Shown: positions 23,216 through 31,589, counted from the first letter of the stretch. The stretch is DNA of 35,162 nucleotides from Streptomyces phaeochromogenes (GCF_001418655.1 NZ_LIQZ01000298.1:1-35162); one strand, 5' to 3'. Numbers and translations: made by a program. The notes: generated from the sequence alone by a model not told the origin.

Positions 23216-23962
23216 ATGAAGGTCGTAGTGATCGGTGGCACCGGGCTCATCGGCTCGAAGCTGGTCGGCAAGCTCAACGAGCACGGCCACGAGGCGGTCG
23301 CGGCGGCGCCCAACACCGGCGTCAACACCCTGACGGGCGAGGGGCTGGCCGAGGTCCTCAAGGGTGCGTCGGTCGTCGTGGACGTGTCCAACTCGCCCTC
23401 CTTCGAGGACCAGGCCGTCATGGACTTCTTCCGCACCTCCACGACCAACGTCCTCGAGGCGGAGGCCGATGCCGGCGTGACCCACCACGTGGCGCTGTCC
23501 GTGGTCGGCACCGACCGCCTCCAGAAGAGCGGGTACTTCCGCGCCAAGCAGGCCCAGGAAGAGCTGATCAAGGCGTCCGACATCCCTTACTCCATCGTCC
23601 ACGCGACGCAGTTCTTCGAGTTCGCGAAGGGCCTCGCCGACGGGGTCACCGAGGGCGACACCGTGCGCCTGCCCGCTGCCAGGATCCAACCCATCGTGTC
23701 CGACGACGTGGCCGCCGCCGTCGGCCGTACCGCGGTCGGGGCCCCGGTCAACGGCGTGGTGGAGGTGGCCGGTCCCGAGGCGTTCCAGCTCGAGGAGTTC
23801 ATCCGCATGGGGCTCGTCGCCCAGAACGATCCCCGCAAGATCGTCACGGACCCGCAGGCAACGTACTGGGGCGCCGAGTTGCAGGAGGACACGCTCCTGC
23901 CGGGTCCGGACGCGCACATCGCCGAGACCAAGTTCGCCGACTGGCTCGCGCAGCAGAAGTAG
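23216..23962 (+). CDS. NmrA-like/atypical SDR NAD(P)-binding protein
   Basis: A 248-residue protein from ATG 23216 with GAGAGGA upstream. The dinucleotide loop GGTGLIGSK is near residue 7. VVVDVSNSPSFEDQAVMDFF, HHVALSVVGTDRLQKSGYFR and AKQAQEELIKASDIPYSIVH fit the NmrA-like or NDUFA9-like atypical SDRs, in which the Tyr in SGYFRAKQ and Lys replace the classical YxxxK. IQPIVSDDVAAAVGRTAVG is also typical. Such proteins act as NAD(P)-dependent reductases or redox sensors. It ends in a strong terminator hairpin. A fragment of a similar gene lies at 19974-20051, on the other side of the IS21 element. Confidence 0.85.
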   Translation: MKVVVIGGTGLIGSKLVGKLNEHGHEAVAAAPNTGVNTLTGEGLAEVLKGASVVVDVSNSPSFEDQAVMDFFRTSTTNVLEAEADAGVTHHVALSVVGTDRLQKSGYFRAKQAQEELIKASDIPYSIVHATQFFEFAKGLADGVTEGDTVRLPAARIQPIVSDDVAAAVGRTAVGAPVNGVVEVAGPEAFQLEEFIRMGLVAQNDPRKIVTDPQATYWGAELQEDTLLPGPDAHIAETKFADWLAQQK

Positions 23963-23967
23963 GCCCT

Positions 23968-24001
23968 CGGGTGGCCCCCGTCAGGCGACGGGGGCCACCC
24001 G
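23968..24001 (+). terminator. Strong hairpin terminator after the NmrA-like gene
   Basis: A perfect 15-base stem (CGGGTGGCCCCCGTC and its complement) with an AGGC loop begins six bases after the stop. The size and position make it a confident factor-independent-type hairpin. Confidence 0.85.
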
Positions 24002-24121
24002 TGTCTTGTCCGGCCGCGTCCTGAATCCAGCACAGGGCCGAAGCGAGCCGGAATTCATCCGGATCTGAGACTTACCGTACGAAGGAGCCGACTCGCCAAG
24101 TCGAGCCGTAGGGAAAGCGCG

Positions 24122-24703
24122 ATTGCTGATCTCGTACCTTATGAAGGGCTGACCGGTGTCTACACCGTTGACCCGGTCCACAGCAGGATCGGCTTTTCCG
24201 TGCGGCACGCCATGGTCACCGACGTACGCGGGAACACCGCCTTCGAGGGGCTCCTCAAACTCGACGGGCACCGGCCCGGCGGGTCCGAGGCCTACCTCAG
24301 TGTCCAGACCGGCAGTCTGGACACGGGATCCTCCGAGCGGGACGCCCATGTCGCCGGCCCGGACTTCCTCGACTCGGCGTCGTTCCCTCTCATGAGCTTC
24401 CGCTCCACCGGAGTCCTCGACGCCGGTCGCCGTGAGTTCCGTATGGCCGGATTCCTTCGGATCAAGGACGTCGAGCTTCCCATTCATCTCGATCTCGAGC
24501 TCGGTGGAGCGAGCCGGGACCCAGACGGACTGAACCGTGTCGGCTTCGAGGGCACGGCCACCCTGCGCCGTTCCGACTGGGGACTCGACTGGAACACCGC
24601 CCTGGCCGCGGGCGGGGCCCTGATCAGCGACAAGGTGTCGCTGATCCTCGACATCTCCGCTGTACAGCTGGAACAGGCAGACGCCGCCCAGACCGCGCGG
24701 TGA
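24122..24703 (+). CDS. YceI-like lipid-binding protein; start codon abnormal or lost
   Basis: The plus frame reads IADLVPYEGLTGVYTVDPVH, SRIGFSVRHAMVTDVRGNT and continues to a C-terminus with KVSLILDISAVQLEQAD. VDPVHSRIGF and HAMVTDVRG are the hallmark of YceI domains, beta-barrel proteins that bind isoprenoid or polyketide-like lipids. No ATG, GTG or TTG lies in frame where the family starts. ATT at 24122, with AGGGAA six bases upstream, gives the expected N-terminus and is marked here as a rare or mutated start; the next usable start, GTG 24200, would delete the first barrel strand. The rest is intact. It lies upstream of the small coiled-coil gene. Confidence 0.7.
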   Translation: MADLVPYEGLTGVYTVDPVHSRIGFSVRHAMVTDVRGNTAFEGLLKLDGHRPGGSEAYLSVQTGSLDTGSSERDAHVAGPDFLDSASFPLMSFRSTGVLDAGRREFRMAGFLRIKDVELPIHLDLELGGASRDPDGLNRVGFEGTATLRRSDWGLDWNTALAAGGALISDKVSLILDISAVQLEQADAAQTAR

Positions 24704-24744
24704 GGCCCGTTCGCCTTACGGACTCCGCCACAGAAGGACACACG

Positions 24745-24915
24745 ATGAATCAAGCCACCGAGACCCGAACCGACATCGCGGCCGACATCGTGTCGCTGAC
24801 CGCCGAGGCGACGGAACTGGAGAGCCGTATCGACGAGATCCACCTGGAACTCGCGCACCTCAAGGAGCGGATGGGAGCCGTGTCCGCCGCACTGCACCGG
24901 ATTCTCCCGACCTGA
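24745..24915 (+). CDS. Small coiled-coil protein
   Basis: A 56-residue protein from ATG 24745 with GAAGGA eight bases upstream. SLTAEATELESRIDEIHLEL and AHLKERMGAVSAALHRI form a heptad-like amphipathic helix covering almost the whole chain. No family is recognised. It follows the YceI-like gene by 41 bases on the same strand, so they may be one operon. The end is 15 bases from a leftward sigma relic. Confidence 0.5.
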   Translation: MNQATETRTDIAADIVSLTAEATELESRIDEIHLELAHLKERMGAVSAALHRILPT

Positions 24916-24929
24916 GCTGCTCCCCGGCG

Positions 24930-25411
24930 CCTGCGGCGAGGATTCTTGCCAGGTGCTCGACGTCGCCGGACCGGGCTGCCGTGAAGAACGCCTCAACAAG
25001 CCGCCGACGCGCGATCGCGTCCACCGACGGTCTGCGGCGGTCTGCGGCGGCTGGCGGCGGCCGGCGGCGGCCGGCGGCGACACGCTGATGGGCGCGTGAC
25101 ACCTGCTGCCTCGTCTTGGCGACGCTGATGCACAACAACTCGGAGATCTGGACATACGGGTAACCGAACCCCTCCCGCAGGAGGTACGCGGCGCGCTGCG
25201 TCGGAGTGAGCGTCTCCATCGTCAGGAGGACCGCTCCCTCGACGGCGTTTTGCTGCTCGGCGGCCGCTTCCGGGGTCGCGTGGCTGTCGACCGGTTCCGG
25301 AAGCCAGGGACCGACGCACGACTCCCGGCGCCTCCAGGCGGACTGCACCACGTTGATGGCCAGGCGATCGGTTGTCGTCCTGAGCAGCGCCCACGGACTC
25401 AGGACAACCCT
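24930..25411 (-). pseudogene. SigJ/ECF41-like sigma factor fragment
   Basis: The minus strand gives VVLSPWALLRTTTDRLAINV, VQSAWRRRESCVGPWLPEPV, then AVLLTMETLTPTQRAAYLLR and EGFGYPYVQISELLCISVAK, which are the end of region 2, the linker and region 4 of a SigJ-like sigma factor. SRAHQRVAAG leads into a GC-rich repeat-coded run (PPPAAADRRRP) not seen in the other copy at 28750. The tail LVEAFFTAARSGDVEHLARI is the start of the SnoaL-like domain, which is then cut off. The N-terminus is missing; upstream the same open frame encodes a LuxR-type relic, giving a chimera joined at about 25411. Confidence 0.8.
25029..25083. repeat. GC-rich short tandem repeat in the sigma relic
   Basis: GGTCTGCGGC occurs twice, followed by three near-copies of GGCGGCCGGC. 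It encodes the Pro/Ala/Arg run that replaces the normal linker after region 4. Confidence 0.7.
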
Positions 25412-26440
25412 GCGGTCCACGCCCTGCCAGCGAAGCCCTTTCCGGCCGGCCAGGGCAGCCGCGCGGTAGGCCGCCGCGCGCATCAGAGGATGGCGAAAAA
25501 GCACGGACGTGCCAGCGTGAGCAGTCCCGCCGTCTGGGCCGGGGACGCCGCGTCCACCCCGATCCCGAGCCCCTCCGCCGCACGTGTCAGCAAATCGACG
25601 TCCCTGACCGGCTCGGCAGCGGCGATCAGCAGCAGTCGCCGAGTCGCCGGTGGAAGCGACTGCACCCGGCTGAGGAAGCTCTGTTCGATGTGGCTCGCCG
25701 ATGGCTGCGCGCCCGGTTGAGCGAGGCCCCGGCCAGGTCGGCCACCGACGACCCGCGCGGCAGCTCCAGAAGGGCAAGAGGGTTTCCTCGTGCTTCGGCG
25801 AGGCTCCTGCTCCGTATGCCCTCGTCGATCCACCCTGGGGTCACCGAGTCCAGCAGCGAACGAGCGTCCCGGTCGTTCAAGCCGCGCAGATTCAGTTCGG
25901 GAAGCCCTTCGGACGCGGGCTCGTCATCCTCCGACGCCCGCACCGCGAAGACAAGGCCGACCGACTCCGCCATGAGGCGTCGCGCCACAACGCCGAGAAC
26001 CTGTGCCGACACACGATCGAGCCACTGCGCATCGTCGACCAGGCAGATCGACGGCCGCTCCTCGGCCACCACGGCCAAGTGACTGAGGAGCGCCAGGCCG
26101 AGCAGAAACCTGTTCGGCGATGCGCCTGCGGACAGACCGAATGCGATGCCGAGGGCGTCTCGTTGCGGGCCGGGCAGGTGATACGTCCTCGAGCAAGGAT
26201 CCACAGAGCTGGTGCAGCCCGGCGAACGGAAGCTCCATCTTGGTCTCGGTGCCGCCAGCCCGGACTACCCGGCAGCCGACCGCGCTCTCCAAGAGATGGT
26301 CCAGCAGGGCGGTATGCCGATGCCTGCCTCGCCGCGCAGCACGAGAGCGGCGCTCTGAGCGGCTCGTGCGCTCGCCACCAGCTGGTCAAGCGCAGCGCAC
26401 TCCGTGCTCCGGCCAAGCACCCGTACACCACCATCTCCCC
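25412..26440 (-). pseudogene. LuxR-family AAA regulator relic with several frameshifts
   Basis: Read leftwards in three frames: ALVLRGEAGIG near 26345 is a Walker A loop whose GKT is destroyed; then GCRVVRAGGTETKMELPFAG and LHQLCGSLLED; a shift near 26190; then LPGPQRDALGIAFGLSAGAS, SICLVDDAQWLDRVSAQVLG (Walker B) and GLVFAVRASEDDEPASEGLP; a shift near 25700; then SFLSRVQSLPPATRRLLLIA; and a final FRHPLMRAAAYRAAALAGRK. This order is that of the ATPase part of large (about 900-residue) LuxR regulators. The tetratricopeptide region and the LuxR helix-turn-helix are missing; the sequence is fused to a sigma fragment. Confidence 0.8.
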
Positions 26441-26550
26441 CACCCAGGCACCGCCGGCGTCGGTCGTACCTCCCTCAACGAGCGCACGCCTCTCACTATC
26501 CGGGGATCGGGATGATCGCCGGGTGACTGGGTGAGCATGGGGCTGACGAC

Positions 26551-26588
26551 GACAGGGCGGGGCCGCATCGTCGCCGCCCCGCCCTGTC
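26551..26588 (-). terminator. Hairpin terminator of the secreted hydrolase gene
   Basis: GACAGGGCGGGGC and its exact complement form a 13-base stem with a 12-base loop, starting 19 bases beyond the leftward stop at 26607. Confidence 0.75.
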
Positions 26589-26606
26589 GAGGGTCGAGTA
26601 CGCCGG

Positions 26607-27449
26607 TCAGCGGACCGTTCGCGCCGCCCTTTCGATGATGTCGGCGACGTCCTTGGGGTGGGACACGCTCACGGCGTGCGAGGCACGGACCTCCACCGTG
26701 TGCGCCTTGGCGCGCTCGGCCATGAAGGTCTGTGCCTGCGGCGGGATGTTGAGGTCCTCGGTGGCCACCAAAACCCAGGAGGGAATGGTCTTCCAAGCAG
26801 GCTCGGCGGCTCCCTCCTCCAGCGCGGCGCTGGTCACCGGGCGCTGGGAAACGGCCATGAGGTCAGTGGTGTCTTCGGGGACGTCCGCGGCGAACTGGTC
26901 GTGGAACTTGGCCTGTTCGATGTAGAGGTCCGCCCCCTGGGAACCGTCCGGCAAGGTGACCGGAATGGGACGCAGGGCTTCGCCGAGGGTGCTGCCCGGG
27001 AACTTGCCCGAGAGCTCGACCGCGCTCTCGCCCTGCTCCGGCAGGAAGGCGGCGATGTACACGAGCGCCTTGACGTTGTGGGCACCGTTGGCGGCGTTGC
27101 TGATGACCGATCCTCCGTAGGAGTGTCCGGCCAGCACGACGGGGCCGTCGATGCCAGCCAGGAGGTCCTTGAGGTAGGCGGCGTCGCTGCTCAGCCCGCG
27201 CAGCGGATTGGCCGCGGCTACCACGGGATAGCCGTCCCGCTTCAGCTTCTTGACCACACCGTTCCAGCTGGTGGAGTCGGCGAACGCGCCATGGACGAGC
27301 ACAACGGTCGGTTTGCGGTGCTGCGAGGACGTGCCCCTGCCGGCGCTGGCCGGGCCGACCGAAGCGGCGAGGAGGGCGGCGGCGACCGTGGTGGTGGCCA
27401 CGAGGGTGAGAGGAGTGCGGACACTCTGGTAGAGCGAACCACGGTTCAT
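26607..27449 (-). CDS. Secreted alpha/beta hydrolase
   Basis: A 280-residue protein from ATG 27449; AAAGGG lies seven bases upstream. Residues 1-36 form a signal peptide: a basic start, a hydrophobic core (LTLVATTTVAAALLAASVG) and an ASA cleavage motif. HGAF at 53-56 is the oxyanion strand and GHSYGG around Ser110 the nucleophile elbow. The acid may lie in VATEDLNIPP and the His in EVRASHAVSVSHPKDV. This is the pattern of the salicylate esterase or EstA-like group of alpha/beta hydrolases. It probably cleaves an ester outside the cell. The gene is 43 bases downstream of a second hydrolase gene on the same strand. Confidence 0.85.
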   Translation of the reverse strand: MNRGSLYQSVRTPLTLVATTTVAAALLAASVGPASAGRGTSSQHRKPTVVLVHGAFADSTSWNGVVKKLKRDGYPVVAAANPLRGLSSDAAYLKDLLAGIDGPVVLAGHSYGGSVISNAANGAHNVKALVYIAAFLPEQGESAVELSGKFPGSTLGEALRPIPVTLPDGSQGADLYIEQAKFHDQFAADVPEDTTDLMAVSQRPVTSAALEEGAAEPAWKTIPSWVLVATEDLNIPPQAQTFMAERAKAHTVEVRASHAVSVSHPKDVADIIERAARTVR

Positions 27450-27492
27450 GGAAGGCCCTTTCGAGACGGAGGTGTCGAGCGGCCGAGAACTC

Positions 27493-28443
27493 TCAGTTGT
27501 TGCGAAGGACGGTGCGCAGGGTGTGAATGGCCCACTCCACCGCGGCAGTTGTGGCCCGGGTGGGCCGGAGAGGGTTGAGCATCATGAAGTCGTGCAGGGT
27601 GCCGTTGATGCGGATACTCGTGGTGGGCACTCCGGCCTGGGTCAGCTTGCGGGCGTACGCCTCGCCCTCGTCCCGCAGCACGTCGTTGTCGTCGACCATG
27701 ACGAGAGCGGGCGGCAGCCCGCGCAGCTCCTCAAGGCTCGCTCGCAGCGGCGAGGCTGTGATCTCCGCCCGCTGGGCGGGATCGGTGGTGTAGCAGTCCC
27801 AGAACCAGGCCATGGCCTTCGCCGTGAGGTAGGGCCCGTCGGCGAATTCCCGGTAGCTGCCGGTATCCTGGGCCGCGTCCGTGACGGGGTAGTACAGCGA
27901 CTGGTGGACGAAGGTCACGTCACCGCGCTGCTTGGCCAGGAGGGTCAGCGCGGCGGTCATGTTGCCGCCGACGGAGTCGCCCGCCACCGCCAGGCGGGAG
28001 GCGTCCAGACCTTCCTCCGCGCCCTTGTCGGTGATCCACCGGGCAGTGGCGTACGCCTGCTCGACGGCAACCGGGTACCGGGCCTCCGGCGAACGGTCGT
28101 ACTCTACGAACACCACGGCGGCCTCCGCGCCCACGGCCAGCTCGCGCACCAGACGGTCATGGGTGCCGGCATTGCCGATGACCCAACCGCCGCCGTGCAC
28201 ATAGAGGACGACCGGCAATACGCCCTCGCCGACGAGGGGCTTGACGATGCGTACCCGCACATCGCCAACCTCGGCGGGCACCGTGATCCACTTCTCGTCC
28301 ACCTCCGGCTTCTCCACCGGCGCCGCCTGCAGGTCGTCCAGAACCTTCCGGGCGCCCTCCGGGCCGAGTTCGTAGAGGAACGGCGGGTTGGCGGTGGCGT
28401 CGGCGAGATCCTGCGCGGCGGACTCAAGAACGGGCTCAGTCAT
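27493..28443 (-). CDS. Hormone-sensitive-lipase-type esterase
   Basis: A 316-residue cytoplasmic protein from ATG 28443, with AAGGAG eight bases upstream. HGGG lies at residues 83-86 and the nucleophile motif GDSVGG at 155-160 (Ser157), both hallmarks of HSL-family esterases. The Asp is probably in VDDNDVLRDEGE and the His in NGTLHDFMML. An alpha-helical cap is encoded by the first 50 residues. It prefers short acyl esters by analogy; the natural substrate is unknown. It is followed by the secreted hydrolase and divergent from a sigma gene relic. A GTGTCACA-like motif lies in the divergent region. Confidence 0.9.
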   Translation of the reverse strand: MTEPVLESAAQDLADATANPPFLYELGPEGARKVLDDLQAAPVEKPEVDEKWITVPAEVGDVRVRIVKPLVGEGVLPVVLYVHGGGWVIGNAGTHDRLVRELAVGAEAAVVFVEYDRSPEARYPVAVEQAYATARWITDKGAEEGLDASRLAVAGDSVGGNMTAALTLLAKQRGDVTFVHQSLYYPVTDAAQDTGSYREFADGPYLTAKAMAWFWDCYTTDPAQRAEITASPLRASLEELRGLPPALVMVDDNDVLRDEGEAYARKLTQAGVPTTSIRINGTLHDFMMLNPLRPTRATTAAVEWAIHTLRTVLRNN

Positions 28444-28505
28444 CCTGCACTCCTTGGGTCGGCAGGCCATTGCCTGCTTTCACCTCTATGACAAGACACC
28501 TTTGG

Positions 28506-28517
28506 AAGATGTGACAC
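28506..28517. promoter_or_regulatory. GTGTCACA-type motif upstream of the esterase
   Basis: Read on the minus strand this is GCGTGTCACATC. Its first ten bases match the start of the palindrome region at 13935-13944. It sits between the esterase and the sigma relic, the same type of location as the sites at 13937 and 19881. Confidence 0.35.
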
Positions 28518-28652
28518 GCACGGCGGTGATTGTTGCGACTGCGCGTCGTCGAACCTGACGTCGGCTCAGTGCCCGGCGTTCGCTCTCCGTGGTGCCGCCC
28601 CAGACGTCTTCCACCTGTCCCGCCCGCAACGCCCAGTCCCGTCACAGCGACG

Positions 28653-28676
28653 GCGTCGGCGTCGGCGTCGGCGTCG
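28653..28676. repeat. Four copies of GCGTCG
   Basis: A perfect hexamer tandem repeat in the region before the sigma relic. It is non-coding here as far as I can see and is a slippage-prone site. Confidence 0.8.
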
Positions 28677-28749
28677 GCCCGGTATATGAAGCAGGCGCAA
28701 TTGGAGCACCGTGACTTTCAGCGACCGGAGGAACGGAGACCGCAGGATC

Positions 28750-29667
28750 ATGCATCTCGAACCATCCCCCGTGTCAGCCGACCTCGAAGAGGCTGTTTCG
28801 GTCTTGGTGCAGCACAGAGCACGTCTCCTCGGCATCGCCTACCGGGTGCTCGGCAGCTCGGCAGCTCGGCCGAGGACGTGGTCCAGGAGGTGTGGCTGCG
28901 CTGGCAGAAGACCGACCGTTCCGCGGTGGTCAGCCCGGTGGCCTTCCTGTCGAGCACCGCGACCCGTCTGGCCATCAACGTCGCGCAGTCGGCGCGCGTG
29001 CGGTGGGAGACCTACATCGGGTCGCGGCTGCCCGAGCCCGTCGACACGAGCTCGGATCCGGAGGTGGGCGCGCAGCGCGCGAAGGCCCTGCAATGGCTCT
29101 GCTGTTGGTGCTGGAGAAGCTGAGCCCCACCGAGCATGCCGCATACGTACTGCGCGAGGCATTCGACTACAGCTATCCCAAGATCGCCGAGATGCTCCAG
29201 CTCAGCCTCGCCAATGTGCGGAAGATCGTGGGCCGCGCTCGCAAGCGCCTCTCGGACGAGCCGCGAGAGCGCGTGGACACGGCGGAGCACCGACACCTGA
29301 TGAACGTCTTCGTCTCCGCGGCTCGAACGGGAGACGTGGCTCGCTGGAAGCCCTTCTCACCCTCGATACGGTCAGTCTGTCCGACGGCAACGGTCTCCGC
29401 GGCTGCGCTCGTATCCCTGTACTGGGCCGTGCATGGGTGGCCAAGATGGTGACCTGTCCGAAGCTCTGGCGGGAGGCGGAGCACCAGTTGGTAGACGCCA
29501 ACGGCCAAACGGGCGTCGTGGTCCACCGGGACGGCCACGCCATGGCGTTCATGACGATGGCCGCATCGAAGAAAGGGATCCACAAGTCGATGTGGGTGTT
29601 CAACCCGGACAAGATCGCCGCGTTCCTCGACTCACGGTCTCGCCACACGGCTGCCCTGCGCCGGTAA
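28750..29667 (+). pseudogene. SigJ-like sigma factor with three frameshifts
   Basis: From ATG 28750 the frame reads MHLEPSPVSADLEEAVSVLV and HRARLLGIAYRVLGS, the start of region 2. An 8-base tandem duplication (AGCTCGGC at 28855 and 28863) shifts the frame; the next part, EDVVQEVWLRWQKTDRSAVV, SPVAFLSSTATRLAINVAQS and RLPEPVDTSSDPEVG, is in another frame. Near 29090 a base is missing before ALLLVLEKLSPTEHAAYVLR, EAFDYSYPKIAEMLQLSLAN and VGRARKRLSDEP (region 4). A further loss near 29353 shifts to LEALLTLDTVSLSDGNGLRG, RIPVLGRAWVAK, the SnoaL-like tail typical of SigJ/ECF41. Each lesion repairs with one small edit, so decay is recent. Confidence 0.85.
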
Positions 29668-29794
29668 CACTCTCTCACACAGTCCGCACGCCCTACTGCC
29701 TATGATGTGGAAGGTTACCCCTTACCGCGTCCAGACCGAGCGCCACCGCAGGTGAGCCGGGCGCGGCACGAAGGGCCGAGGATGAGAGGAACAC

Positions 29795-30325
29795 ATGGTC
29801 TCCGTAACCCACGCGGCGCACGACATCGACATCACTGCTGAAGGCCTTCAAGAGGAACTTGCCCGACTGGAGCTTCAGAAGCAGGCGCTGGAAAGGGAAC
29901 TGGCCGCAGTCGCGGCGCATCTCGGCTCGGTGCGGCGGACCCTCACCGCCTTTGAGTCGATGCGGCATGCCGCGACTCCGGCCACTGCCGCCCCGCAAGC
30001 AGCCGTCCCCTCCCCCGCGGCCGCTGGAATGCCGTCCGCGGCGCCCCGGGCCCAGAAGCCGAAGGCCGACAGGACCACGAAGCATCCCACCCCCACCGAC
30101 GCCGACACGAACAGGTCGAAGTACGGCCAGCTCACCGAGCAGATCATGGAGTACTTCGCCGAGGTCGGCGATACCGACGTACGGGCCCGGGATGTCGCCG
30201 CGGCGCTCGGCCGCGACACCGACAGCGGGAGCATCAACGCAGTGCGCAGCACACTCGACCGTCTCGTCGGTACCTCCCACATCCGGCGAACCGGCCGAGG
30301 CCTCTACCGCGCCAAGCGTTCCTAG
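29795..30325 (+). CDS. Coiled-coil protein with C-terminal winged-helix-like domain
   Basis: A 176-residue protein from ATG 29795 with GAGAGGA six bases upstream. Residues about 15-55 form a coiled coil (LQEELARLELQKQALERELA). An Ala/Pro-rich linker of about 50 residues follows. The C-terminal 70 residues, YGQLTEQIMEYFAEVGDTDV, RARDVAAALGRDTDSGSIN and VRSTLDRLVGTSHIRRTGRG ending in LYRAKRS, have the shape of a winged helix. It is probably a dimeric DNA-binding protein; the family is not recognised. A hairpin follows the stop. Confidence 0.65.
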   Translation: MVSVTHAAHDIDITAEGLQEELARLELQKQALERELAAVAAHLGSVRRTLTAFESMRHAATPATAAPQAAVPSPAAAGMPSAAPRAQKPKADRTTKHPTPTDADTNRSKYGQLTEQIMEYFAEVGDTDVRARDVAAALGRDTDSGSINAVRSTLDRLVGTSHIRRTGRGLYRAKRS

Positions 30326-30344
30326 CCGGTGTACGCCGCTTCGT

Positions 30345-30375
30345 CCCCGATGGTTCCGGGCGCCGCCCATCGGGG
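30345..30375 (+). terminator. Hairpin after the winged-helix gene
   Basis: CCCCGATGG and CCATCGGGG form a 9-base stem with a 13-base loop, 20 bases after the stop at 30325. The next gene points towards it. Confidence 0.6.
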
Positions 30376-30487
30376 GAGGTGCGCACCGCCCGGAACACTG
30401 TGTTGACCTTACCAATGTTTTGCTGTCCTTCGTGACAGTGGTATGGCTCCTTTCGCAATGTCTCGTCGTCGTGGCCAGTACCGTGGT

Positions 30488-30832
30488 TCAGCCCGATATC
30501 CCCAGGATCAATACGACACACGCCGTGACCATGGCCAGGGTGATCAGGACCATCGCTGTGAACGTTCCCCGGAGCCATCGGCCGAGGCGAAGGTGATGGT
30601 GCTCTTCCACCACGCCGATACGGGCGGCAATGTGCTCGGTCACCATGCGGGCAACGTATTTCTGCTCTTCGAGATACCACCGCTCGATGTCCATCTTCTG
30701 CCTGTGGGTCAGCCCCGCGGTTCGCTCGGTGAACTCGGCCACGCGCCGATGCGCCGCTTCGAGATGTGCCTCTTCGTGCAGGAAGTCTTCGATGTCGTTC
30801 AGGCCGCGTGCGGCCTCCTCGCTCGCGTCCAT
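30488..30832 (-). CDS. Small tail-anchored membrane protein
   Basis: A 114-residue protein from ATG 30832 with GGAGGT six bases upstream. The first 85 residues are soluble and helical: LNDIEDFLHEEAHLEAAHRR, FTERTAGLTHRQKMDIERWY and LEEQKYVARMVTEHIAARIG. The last 25, FTAMVLITLAMVTACVVLIL, are one membrane helix. I recall this family as a small conserved Streptomyces protein that is often mislabelled as a cytochrome c oxidase subunit; nothing here supports that name. It is convergent with the winged-helix gene. Function unknown. Confidence 0.7.
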   Translation of the reverse strand: MDASEEAARGLNDIEDFLHEEAHLEAAHRRVAEFTERTAGLTHRQKMDIERWYLEEQKYVARMVTEHIAARIGVVEEHHHLRLGRWLRGTFTAMVLITLAMVTACVVLILGISG

Positions 30833-30991
30833 GGCCTACCTCCAGAGAGGGTCGGGAGCCGAAGACCTCGGCCTTCACTCCCCTGGACGGGACGGCTCGC
30901 CCGTCTGTGACATGCACCGCCTGCGCTGCGTCGATCGTGCGCCGACACACGGGCCGTGACAAGGCCGCAGTCCCGGCCCGTCGGCTCCGTA

Positions 30992-31530
30992 TCAGTGCAA
31001 CGGCGCTTCCTCCGAATCGGCGCTCGCGACGAACGCGTCCCGCGGGCGCTGCACAGAGGCCAGGGAGACGAGGTTCCGGCCAAACACGGCGGCCGTGAGC
31101 CAGACGGTGAGAACCCGGATGCTGCGTTCCCAGGAGGGCACGGCCAGTTCGTGATAGCCCCGGTGCATCAGCCAGGCGGGGAGCCCCCTTGATGACAAGG
31201 TTCTTGTACTGGAAGACGCCTCGCCCCAGACTCAAGGTCCCCGCCACTCCCAGTCTGCCGTGCCGGTAGTGCAGGCTCCCTCCCCCGCGGGGCTCGCCGC
31301 GAGGTTCCTGGCAAGGAGCCTGCCCTCCGCGCAGCATGCTGGGCGTTCGGCACCGTGCGGGGCTCCGGCACGGGCGACGCCAGATCGGGCACGGCCGCGT
31401 CGTCTCCGGCCGCCCGCACATCCGGCACCAGCTCACTGTCAGCGCCCACGCGATGGTCGGCCCGAACCACGAGCAGGCCACGCTCGTCGACCGGGCGAGA
31501 GGTGTGGTTGTGCATGAGAATGCTGCCCCG
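30992..31530 (-). pseudogene. NDH-2-like NAD(P)/FAD oxidoreductase, C-terminal relic
   Basis: The minus strand carries three framed pieces: ERGLLVVRADHRVGADSELV with the FAD-binding AAGDDAAVPDLASPVPEPRT and VPNAQHAARRAG; then SLHYRHGRLGVAGTLSLGRG and VFQYKNLVIKGAP; then PAWLMHRGYHELAVPSWERS, RVLTVWLTAAVFGRNLVSLA and SVQRPRDAFV. This is the C-terminal half of type II NADH dehydrogenase-like flavoproteins, including the membrane-binding helix. Frameshifts near 31270 and 31190 break it. The N-terminal FAD/NAD domains are missing, replaced upstream by an IS5-type scrap. Each piece is well preserved. Confidence 0.75.
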
Positions 31531-31589
31531 GCCTCGACCAGGTGGAAGGACAGGCCGCCGTCGATCACCCACCCGGACAGCTGGGCACG

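Noticed and set aside
22349..23962. A 537-codon open frame fused to the NmrA-like gene
   Set aside because: The front part is antisense to the IstA relic; the true start at ATG 23216 has a good ribosome site.
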